In this document: piece by piece, positions 45,101 through 54,300 of the stretch
Layout: each line of letters opens with the position of its first letter
Numbering within the stretch: the first letter of the stretch is position 1
Assembly (NCBI GenBank): GCA_049472395.1
Contig: JBLIRR010000020.1
Span: 35,042 to 99,041, forward strand
DNA from: JBLIRR01 sp049472395
Lineage (GTDB): Bacteria; SZUA-182; DTGQ01; JBLIRR01
Length of the DNA stretch: 64,000 nt
Direction: 5' to 3'
The notes under the pieces: model-generated
What the model was told of the DNA's origin: nothing
Database searches by the model: none
The model's input: the letters and a program-made list of their open reading frames with translations, nothing else
Made by a program: the position numbers and the translations under genes

Positions 45101-48100
45101 ATAGTAGGTCTAATATGAAAGATAGTCATTTTCTAAAGGCGTTCAATCAACTACAAAAAAATGCACTTGGAGCCCAGCAGAATTTTCAGAAGTCATTAAC
45201 AGAGGCGCATTTAAGTTATTTGAGGACATCAGAGATAGCAATTCAGCGACTATTGCAATTATCAGGTAATATAAGTAAACATGACTTAGATAATCCTGTT
45301 CCATGGAAGGAAGAAGCAGAGGTGATCCCACAGGATACAAACTCCTCTTTCGATAGTATCCGCAGGGGATCTGTTTTAATTGAAGATGTGCCAAATACTG
45401 AATCTCATAACCCTGTACCTCATGAAAGTATAAAAGCAGGATATTCGTCATCTATATCCAGAAGTAACTTTGAATCAGTCCTGCTCAGGGCTGTCTCGGA
45501 TAAGACCGGATATCCGTCGGAGATGCTTGATCTTGACCTTGATCTTGAGTCAGGATTCGGAATTGATTCAATAAAGCGTGTTGAGATATTATCCGCTCTT
45601 CAGGAAGAGATTCCACAACTACCGGAAATCAATGCAGAAGAGCTTGGAGTATTAAACACTCTAAATAAGATTTTAGATTTCGCAGATCAATCAATAATGG
45701 ATATTGGAGTTGAGGCTTTCTCTGATAAGGAAGCTGCGGTATCAGAGGATGATTTTCAAGCAATATTGCTCAGAATCGTTTCAGAAAAAACAGGATACCC
45801 GCTGGAGATGCTTGATTTTGACCTTGATCTTGAGTCAGGATTTGGAATTGATTCAATAAAGCGTGTTGAGATACTATCCGTTCTTCAGGAGGAGATTCCA
45901 CAACTACCGGAAATCAATGCAGAAGAGCTTGTAGTATTAAATACACTCGGGAAAGTTTTGGATTATGCAAATCAATCCTTTTCTTCCGGTGAGGATTTGT
46001 TCGGGGAGCTTAAAAGCCCTGAAATTGAAAATCAAAAAATTATTATTGATAACAATGAGCATAAAGAAAATTTTGAGGCAAATAAGATATATCGATATCA
46101 AATACGTTTAGTTGAAGCACCGCCTTGCGGAATTGCCGTATCTGGCCTTTTATGTAACAATCCACTTGTAATAATTGAAGACAATCGCGGTGTTGCTACT
46201 ATTTTAGCTGAGAAATTTAAGGAAATTGGGATTCGAACGGAAATAGCTGATAAAATTACTTCAGCAGCACAATATGTATTATTTCTTAAGGGTATCAATT
46301 ATCTGGAGGAAGAAGACTGGGAAGGAGCAATTGAATTAAACTATGATATATTTGAGGCTGCGTCCGTTTGCGCAAAGAATTTTTTTGATAATAAAACCGG
46401 GGTGTTTATTACTGTTCAGGACACAAACGGTGATTTTGGGTTGTCGGAAGATATCGGTATTCGGGCCTGGACTTCGGGTATCGCATCTCTAGCAAAAACC
46501 GCGAAACAGGAATGGGAAAACGTGACTGTTAAAGCTATTGATATACAGTGCGGTAACAGTAACTCGAATGAGATTGCGGAAACAATATTCTCAGAGTTAA
46601 CTCAAGGTGGTCCCGAGCTTGAAATAGGATTGAGACAAAATGGTAAGCGTTTGCGAGTAGAGGTTTATGAATCAGATGAAATTTCGAATGAAAAACGATT
46701 CTCCGAGGATGATGTTATTCTGGTAAGCGGCGGGGCCAGAGGTGTTACTGCGAACTGCCTTATAGAACTGGCCCATGAGTCTAAATTTAGAATAGTGATA
46801 CTGGGTCGCACCTCACTATTCGAAGAAGACAATAATACATCACATTGCCAAACTGATGCCAAGCTAAAAAAGATGCTCCTTTCTGAAAGTAAAAAAGAGG
46901 GTGTTTCCATCAAACCGATAGAGTTAAAGGAGAGGGTTAAAACAATTCTTCAGAATAGAGAAGTAAAAAGAACAATCAAAGAGTTGGAGGAATTGGGTTT
47001 ACAGATTAAATATTTTCCCTGTGATATCTGTAATCGGAAAGATGTGTATGATATTGTCCATAAGGTTGAGAATGAATGGGGACAAATACGGGGCGTGATT
47101 CATGCTGCTGGCGTGCTTTCTGACAAATACATTCACGAAAAGAAGCTTCAGCAATTCAAAGATGTATTTAACACAAAGGTCTGGGGTTTATATAATATTT
47201 TATCGGCTGTTTCACAAGAGGACCTATCCTGCCTCTGTTGCTTCTCATCAGTCGCAGCTCGGTTTGGAAATCAAGGGCAGGTTGATTATTCAATGGCAAA
47301 TGAAATCCTGAACAGGGTTTGCCACTCCTTTTCAATGAAATATTTTAAGAACTGTACGGTTAAATCGATCAACTGGGGACCTTGGGATGGGGGTATGGTC
47401 GGGTCCGGGCTTAAATCATATTTTAAATCACATGGGATTAATTTAATCCCCGTTACAGAGGGCTCTAAAATTTTTACTACTGAACTTATGAATAATAATG
47501 AAGGAGCGGTTGAGGTTATCATCGGGGACAGGTTGTCCCATACATCGCAATTGCGTCGGGAAACACGGGGGCAATGCAACCTGCACATTAACCAGATAGC
47601 GCATCCGTTTTTAAATAGTCACAGGATAAAGGATATTCCGGTTGTTCCTGTAATGATGGTTAACGAATGGTGTATCCGCATTGCGTCTATGCTATTCCCT
47701 GAATTGAGATTCATTTCAAGTAACGATTTAAAAGTAATACATGGGATTCAATTAAGCAATTATGATACTAATGGTGATTGGTTCCATATAAAATGGGAAA
47801 TTGTAGCTATCGGGGAATTTTACTATATAGATTTTATGCTGCAAAACATGTCAGGTATAATATATTATACCCTTACTGTGAAAATGGGTCCAAGAATGGA
47901 TTACGATTTATCGGATAATAGCATTGAAGACCCAGAGTATAAATCATGGGATATGAGCGTTGATTTGATATATGAAAATATGCTTTTCCATGGAAGGCAC
48001 TTCCATGTAATAAACAGGCTTGAACAATATTCGGATAACTCTTGCAGCGCGGTATTAAAGGGCAATGGGAGCTTAGATATGAATCGTGAACAATGGAAGA

Positions 48101-48381
48101 CCGATATGGTTGTGTTGGATGGGGGAATTCAGCTGGCATATTTGTTTATTTTAAATAAATTAAACCAAAACCATCTTCCGTCCGGTTTTGATTCGTTTTC
48201 TTTAATAAAACCAGGCTTTTTTGACACGCAGGTTAATTGTCATGTAAAGCTTGTTTCACATGATAACCTGAAAGCCAAATGGAATTTAATATATAAGGTT
48301 GATGAAATCACTGTAGCTATAATACGGGGTTTGATTTCACATCTTGTTCCCAGCGATATTACACCTGCTTCAAAAATATAA
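42181..48381 (+). CDS. pfaA: PfaA-type synthase: KS-AT-ACP-ACP-KR-DH
   Basis: 2066 residues. Ketosynthase (about 10-460) with Cys210 (DSACASS), His345 (EAHGTAT) and His384 (IGHTKAA). Acyltransferase (about 575-890) with FIFPGQGSHY and Ser675 (GHSYGE). A coiled linker (about 980-1040), then two ACP domains with phosphopantetheine sites Ser1130 and Ser1225 (GIDSIKRVEI). Ketoreductase (about 1505-1740) with SGGARGVT, Ser1690, Tyr1703 and Asn1707. The C-terminal 280 residues look like a PS-DH double-hotdog dehydratase (SHRIKDIPVVP, and DGGIQLAYLF carrying the Asp). Two ACPs is few for this family, in which more tandem ACPs are usual. It iteratively extends and reduces acyl chains with PfaC and PfaD. 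Confidence 0.95.
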   Translation: MEKANKSKGAIAVVGVSAIFPGSDGIQDLWNNILQGKNFISDVPPDHWLIEDYYDPDKSKAGKIYTNKGAFLPEIDFDPIEYGITPNSLSSIDTVQLLSLVACKRLLDDVESFKSGKLSKEKTSIILGVASATEMVGQMSGKIQKPHWVKALRESGIPEQKVEEICDRIISSYPPWTENTFPGLLGNVVTGRIANRFDLKGTNCVIDSACASSLGAMAMAIQELQLEISDLVITGGADALNDPVMFMCFSKTLALSPTGDCRPFSESADGTMLGEGIGMLALRRLEDAERDDDKIYAVIRGFGSSSDGKSKSVYAPRPEGQCLAINRAYERLEYTQREVQLIEAHGTATIAGDKAEFEGLTMSFNDKNSKQWCALGSIKSQIGHTKAAAGAASLLKVVMALHHKVLPPTIKVDIPNKSLDFENSPFYLNTEARPWIHDSLSTRKASVSSFGFGGSNFHVTLEEYSEKSGIAKRYHNSPVELILLSASSKDEMIIKLEGLLKGINDSTLVEFARKNQCSFNPKHPFRLALLANDSEDLSLLVDTASSKIQRLENGKPSFSIRNKIHFGYGVHSSRIAFIFPGQGSHYLNMGKELAIEFNEARSIWDSTTTVDFGKSTKLHDVVFPIPVFTEEERHKQLQLLTHTEWAQPGIGATSLSQLSLLYTLGLRPNCVAGHSYGEVTALYAANVIQSIEEFLYISRKRGELMAEASDIPGAMTVALCSEIDMKNYLEKWKSNICIANINGPEQVVLSGPVSEITLIEDKLRKNSITFKRLQVSTAFHSDIVKGCVKPFRDFISSCTINRPTCPVYSNISAGIYPEDPKEIITFLSSQISKPVLFKEQIENMYRDGVRTFIEIGPDTILTNLIGKILKGNEHLAVSLDSKKTDGLLSFWNALGALSAAGIPLKFEKLWGNFASSMPIHAELSPVTVKLNGSNYGKPYPPKDGAKGRPEPVEESAEYKSHSKERVSDDNDDLNSRSNMKDSHFLKAFNQLQKNALGAQQNFQKSLTEAHLSYLRTSEIAIQRLLQLSGNISKHDLDNPVPWKEEAEVIPQDTNSSFDSIRRGSVLIEDVPNTESHNPVPHESIKAGYSSSISRSNFESVLLRAVSDKTGYPSEMLDLDLDLESGFGIDSIKRVEILSALQEEIPQLPEINAEELGVLNTLNKILDFADQSIMDIGVEAFSDKEAAVSEDDFQAILLRIVSEKTGYPLEMLDFDLDLESGFGIDSIKRVEILSVLQEEIPQLPEINAEELVVLNTLGKVLDYANQSFSSGEDLFGELKSPEIENQKIIIDNNEHKENFEANKIYRYQIRLVEAPPCGIAVSGLLCNNPLVIIEDNRGVATILAEKFKEIGIRTEIADKITSAAQYVLFLKGINYLEEEDWEGAIELNYDIFEAASVCAKNFFDNKTGVFITVQDTNGDFGLSEDIGIRAWTSGIASLAKTAKQEWENVTVKAIDIQCGNSNSNEIAETIFSELTQGGPELEIGLRQNGKRLRVEVYESDEISNEKRFSEDDVILVSGGARGVTANCLIELAHESKFRIVILGRTSLFEEDNNTSHCQTDAKLKKMLLSESKKEGVSIKPIELKERVKTILQNREVKRTIKELEELGLQIKYFPCDICNRKDVYDIVHKVENEWGQIRGVIHAAGVLSDKYIHEKKLQQFKDVFNTKVWGLYNILSAVSQEDLSCLCCFSSVAARFGNQGQVDYSMANEILNRVCHSFSMKYFKNCTVKSINWGPWDGGMVGSGLKSYFKSHGINLIPVTEGSKIFTTELMNNNEGAVEVIIGDRLSHTSQLRRETRGQCNLHINQIAHPFLNSHRIKDIPVVPVMMVNEWCIRIASMLFPELRFISSNDLKVIHGIQLSNYDTNGDWFHIKWEIVAIGEFYYIDFMLQNMSGIIYYTLTVKMGPRMDYDLSDNSIEDPEYKSWDMSVDLIYENMLFHGRHFHVINRLEQYSDNSCSAVLKGNGSLDMNREQWKTDMVVLDGGIQLAYLFILNKLNQNHLPSGFDSFSLIKPGFFDTQVNCHVKLVSHDNLKAKWNLIYKVDEITVAIIRGLISHLVPSDITPASKI
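45520..45945 (+). repeat. Near-identical tandem ACP-coding repeats
   Basis: The ACP core at 45520-45657 recurs at 45805-45942 (period 285 bp, 95 codons) with about six mismatches, most of them silent. The sequence between the cores is diverged, so the cores have recently been duplicated or homogenised by gene conversion. Confidence 0.85.
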
Positions 48382-48386
48382 TAGAT

Positions 48387-51300
48387 ATGAATGATTATGA
48401 AGAGATAGCCATTATCGGCATGGGTTGTGTTCTTCCCGGATGCTTTACGCCGGATGATCTTTGGGATTCAATTATTAAGGGACAAATTCTGATAACTCCT
48501 CCTATAGAGTCATGGCGTGCAGATGATAAGCATGTTATCGGAGGTGGTAGAGAGGGCTACATACCAGACCGGGCATTTACTAATAAGGGCGGATATATTA
48601 GTGGTTTTTCTTCAATATTTGATCCAACCGAATTTGAATTGGATCCCGAAATTATATCGGGTCTTGATCATGTCTTTCAATGGAGTATCTATTCCGCTAA
48701 AAGAGCGCTGGAAGATATTGAGGACATTAAACGTTTTCGGGATAGGGCTGGAATAATTCTTGGCAATTTATCATACCCAACAGCGTCATTTACCCGACTT
48801 TATGAAAACTACATATTAAAGAGTGAACTTCTGGACTTGGACTATGGAGTTATTAATCCATTAAACCGCTTTATGTCCGGATTGCCTGCCATATACACTG
48901 CCAAAGCCCTTGGTCTTGGAATGGAATCCTATGCAATAGATGCTGCATGTGCGTCAGGATTGTATGCGATAAAGCTAGCCTGCGACAGACTACATAATAG
49001 AGAAGCGGATGTAATGCTGGCCGGTGGAGTTAATGCCAGTGATTCTCTGTTTCTGCATATAGGATTTTCTGCTCTTAACGCCCTGAGTATTTCCGGTCAA
49101 TGCCGTCCTTTCAGCATCTATGCGGATGGGCTGATTCCGTCCGAGGGGGCTGGCTACGTTGTACTAAAACGACTGCAAGATGCAGTTGAGGCCGGAGATC
49201 GAATTTATGGAATAATATGCGGTATTGGTCTTTCAAATGACGGACAGTCCGGCAGTCTCATATCTCCTGCTAAAACTGGTCAGGTCACTAGTATGAAAAA
49301 AGCTCTGGCTCAATCGGGTTTCGAACCTGGGAATATTTCATTTATTGAATGCCATGGCACAGGCACGCCTATTGGTGATAGGATAGAAATATCCAGCATG
49401 AAGGAAGTCTATGAGAATGCTCGTGATATTATTATAGGGTCTGCTAAAGCAAATTTTGGTCATTCAATAACAGCTTCCGGGATATTTGGATTAATTAAGG
49501 TTCTGAAATCTTTCGAGCATGGAATATTACCTCAAACTCCAAACTCATCACCGTATATTAAGGAACTGGATGATTCGCCTTTCAGGATTATCGACAAACC
49601 TGAAAAATGGAAACAGGGAAGAGAAATGGTCGCTGCTGTTAGCAGTTTCGGTTTTGGTGGAAATAACGCACATGTTATTATCAGGAAATGGACAGGTATT
49701 CAAAAGAAGATAAGACCAAAGAGAATTCCTGATGATAAGATAGCCGTGGTTGGTATAGGGGTACATACTCATATTACAGAAGATGTGTCGGAATTTTCGA
49801 GATTGCTTTTTACAGCCAAAGATTTTATTCAGTATAATAATACATATAGTACTATTAAGATAAATTCAAAAGATATTGTATTCCCGCCAAATGATCTGAA
49901 GAACACCCTGGCTCAGCAATTGATCCTTATCAAGGTCGCCAAAGAGGCGCTCAAAGGTGTTAAAAACATTACCGATAAAACAGGTATTTATATTGGTATG
50001 GGGGCTGATCCTGAAATAAATAGCCATAGTCTAAGATTTAGACTTGCTGATATTTTATCTTCAAATGGAATTGAGGTTGATATGGAATGCCTGAGCAGGG
50101 TTAAGGATATGATTATTCCGCCTCTACATGCCTCGCGGGTAGTAGGCACAATGCCGAATATGCCCGCAAACCGGTTGAATTACCAATTTAACTTTACCGG
50201 CCCGAGCTTTACGGTTTCCGCTGAGGAGCTGTCAGGCGACAGGGCGTTAGGAATTGCAATCAATGCCATTCGAAAAGGAGAGATAAGGACAGCATTAGTT
50301 GGCGCCGTTGATCTCTCAAGGGATCCGATGCATGAGGAGGCTATAAGAGGCGTGCTTAAAACGGAGAATCATCGACCAGCTGACGCGGCAGTGATTGTTG
50401 TGTTAAAGAAACTAAGTCATGCATTAACGGATAATGACACAGTATATGCTACTATCTGTAGTGATAAGCATCAAATGATTACCATAAGCAATCTTCCAGG
50501 CAATAGTATATTAACGCACATACTCGGCCATTCACATGCCGCATCCGGTATGCTTCACTTTTTAACGGCAGTGCTATTTGCATCAAACAGGATTAGTGTT
50601 GATTCAACTCTAAATTCAAATCCAATCCTGCCAAATTCGGAAAAGGTTATAATCGGAATTGATAATCATTCATTTGCCGGAATTACATCAAATTTTACAA
50701 TCGAATCACATGACCGGACAAACCACTATGGGGATATTTTACAATATCCATGTTTATATACATATTCCGGAACAGATAAAAAGGATCTGATTATATCTCT
50801 GGAAAGCGATATCTCCACTGATGCGTATGGTGATTGCAGATTGGCATGTATTGCCTATCCTGAACAAAAAAATCAAAAAAGAAAAAAATCTCTAAGGATT
50901 TTAAAAGATGATTTAATATCTCAGGATTATGGAAGCGAAGACATATTCTTTAATAATACGAGGCTAGAGGGAGATATAGCCTTTTTATACACTGGTGCGG
51001 GCGCAGGATATTCAGGTATGGGCCGGGAGCTTATAACTGGATTTCCTGAGCTTGTTGATTCTTTAGGCAAACGGATAAGAGATCTAAATAAGATTGCCGC
51101 TTGCATATATGATGAAAATCATGATTTATGCGAAGATCCTTTTTCTCAATTAACCAGTACTTCATTTCTATGCCAGATACATTCTGAATTTAGCCGGCGG
51201 ATATTAGATCTCATGCCCCATGCAGCTCTTGGACTTTCTTCAGGGGAAACCAATTCATTATTAGCTCTTGGCGTTTGGGATGATTTCAATACTTTAATCG

Positions 51301-54300
51301 AGGAAATATCGGCGAGTGGTCTATACAATGACGAATTAGCAGGAAAATTTAATACTGTAAAAAGATATTGGGGAATGAATAAAAACAGCCATATTCATTG
51401 GGAAAACTGGCATATCCTCGCAGCGGTTGATAAAATAAAAAAACTTGTGAATGGAGAGAAGAACGTTTATATAACAATCATAACCGGACCAAATGATTGT
51501 CTTATTAGCGGTGATTCAGCAAGCTGTAAAAGGATTATAAAAAAAATTGGAACCCGTTTAGCTGTTCCTTTAAGACATGCACTGGCGATCCATACGCCAA
51601 TAGTTAATGCTTGTAAAGAGTTATGGAAGAAAATTCATACGAGGCCTTCAAAAATAGTACCTGATATTCGTTTCTATTCAACTTATTTGGGAGGAGTATA
51701 TGAAACTAATCAAAAGAATGTAGCCATTGCTTTAACGGGGCAGGCTCTTCAAACAATAGATTTCCCTAAAATTGTTACCAAGGCTTGGGAGGATGGAGTA
51801 AGAATATTTATCGAGCACGGACCGCGAGACACCTTATGCAGCGCGATATCAAAAATTCTCGAAGGTAAACCACATCTGACTGTACCATATGATAGTATTG
51901 GGAAAAATTCTATGGAACAGGCATATAGAGCTGCAGCCAAGCTCTGGTGTGCGGGATTGGATATCAATCTTAGCATTCTAAAGGAAAAGGGTAATAAATT
52001 GTCCGGAAGTAAAATCAACGAGACTTCATCATTTGAATTTCCAATGCACAGGGACCCAATTTTATTACCGGCTCTTGATGCATTTAGAAATCCTATTACG
52101 AAGATGGTGCCTGAAATAATGCCACAAGCTCCATATCTCGCGCCGGTTATTGAGATAGCGAGCAGAAGAATTGAAGATTTAGATGAGACAAAAAGGGATC
52201 ATATGAATTTAAACAAGCAGATTCCAGATTCAGTCTCCTCGCGGCAAATACCTAATACTGGAATTAATCCCAGGATTTTAGCGCAGATCATTACTGACTT
52301 TCATCGTAACATTACGGATGCTCATAATATGTTTTTAAGAAAGCAATTGCAGGCACAGAGTACCTTTATTGAACAGATATTAAAAAATTATAAGATAATA
52401 ACAGAATTCATTTTTCCAGATCCATCCTTGCTGGAACATAAAAATATCTATTATGAACCAGAAGAGATTGTTTCAAACAAATCCGTAAACAATTATGTTG
52501 ATTCATCACAGAGTATTGTAGAAAAGGAATCCACACATCATTCCTATGATATTGCTGAATCAGATGAGAGAGCTTCTGATCAGGGTGCTCTATTAGAAGA
52601 CTCTCCTTCACAACAGTATCCAGGACCCTCTTTTAATAAAGAACAGTTGAAGGTTTTAGCGGCAGGTAAAATATCGTCAGTTTTTGGACCTCTATTTCAA
52701 AAACAGGACAAGTATTCAATCCAGGTACGAATGCCCGAACCACCGTTACTTCTCTGTGACCGCGTAATTGGGATTAATGGTGAGCCAGGGAGTATGGGCA
52801 AAGGGACTATCTGGACAGAAACAGATATTACTCAAGGAAGCTGGTATCTTCATCATGGAAGAATGCCTTCAGGCCTTTTTATCGAAGCAGGCCAGGCAGA
52901 TTTATTACTGATATCGTGGCTTGGTATAGATTTTTATACTAGAGGTGAACGCGCATATCGGTTGCTGGGATGTGACATAATGTTCCATGGTCCCCTTCCT
53001 GAGGTGGGTGATACATTAAGATATGAGATCCAAATTGATGACCATGCAAAACAGGGTGATGTACGTCTGTTTTTTTTTCATTACAACTGCCATATTGATG
53101 ATCAGTTGCGTATTAGTGTAACAAATGGTCAGGCAGGTTTTTTTTCCAAGGATGAATTAAACTCGTCAATGGGCGTGCTTTGGGAAGCAAGTAAAGCCGG
53201 TTTTACGGAATCACGTCGAACGGATGCCTCATCGATTTATTCGAAAAAAAGGAAGTTCACTGAAAAAGAGATTGAGGCCTATAATCTGGGGGATATATGC
53301 GGATGTTTTGGGGATGAATTTTTTCTAACCCAAACTCATACGCGAACTCCACATATCCCGACAGGAGATATGTGTTTTATAAAAAACGTAACAATCTTTG
53401 ATCCCCATGGCGGCCCCGTAGGTCGTGGATATTTGCGTGCCACAAGCCCTGTTACGCCTGATGACTGGTTCTTTAAGGGTCATTTTAAAAACGACCCATG
53501 TATGCCTGGTACACTTATGGCAGAGGCTTGTCTTCAAATGATGTCTTTTTATCTTACCGGCTGCGGATTTACCCTTGATAAGGATGGCTGGAGGTTTGAG
53601 CCGGTAAAAGATATTTCGTATAGATTCATTTGTCGGGGCCAGGTGACTCCTCAATCCGGAGAACTTGTGTACGAGGTATTTGTTGATGAGATAGTCAGAG
53701 AACCAACACCAATTCTGTTTGCCCATGTGCTATGCAGTGTTGACGGCCGCAAGGCCTTTTTATGCGAAAGGCTGGGCATCCAGCTTGTGCCTGATTGGCC
53801 GGATAGTAGTATGCCGGAGCTTTTCTCAAACTTATATCAGGGAGCTTCGGCTGCAAAATTGGATGGTTTTGTATATGACAATTCTTCTCTTGTACACTGT
53901 GCTCTTGGTAAGCCCTCGTTAGCCTTCGGACCAAGGTTTGATTTTAGAGACGGCCCTGTCCGCACTCAGCGTCTCCCCGGCCCCCCTTATAGTTTTATAA
54001 CCTATATTAAAGAAATTAATGCAGTTATAGGTAAAATGAAAACTGATTCGGAAATTATCACCACATATGTAATTTCGGATAATGCCTGGTTTTTTAATGA
54101 AAACAACACCAGAACAATGCCCATATCTGTGCTTATGGAGATAGGTCTTCAGTCATGTGGCTGGCTTTCTGTTTTTACGCTTGATGAAGAATTAGCCCGG
54201 AAGGATCTATTATATCGGAATCTTGATGGGAATGCTATTCAGTACCGTGAAATTTTGGATATAAATAACACAATTATAACTCATGCAAAATTGACCTCGA

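Noticed and set aside
50080..50400. Second ketosynthase in PfaC as an active enzyme
   Set aside because: The nucleophile position is Glu613 (VSAEELS), so it is a chain-length factor, as in other PfaC proteins.
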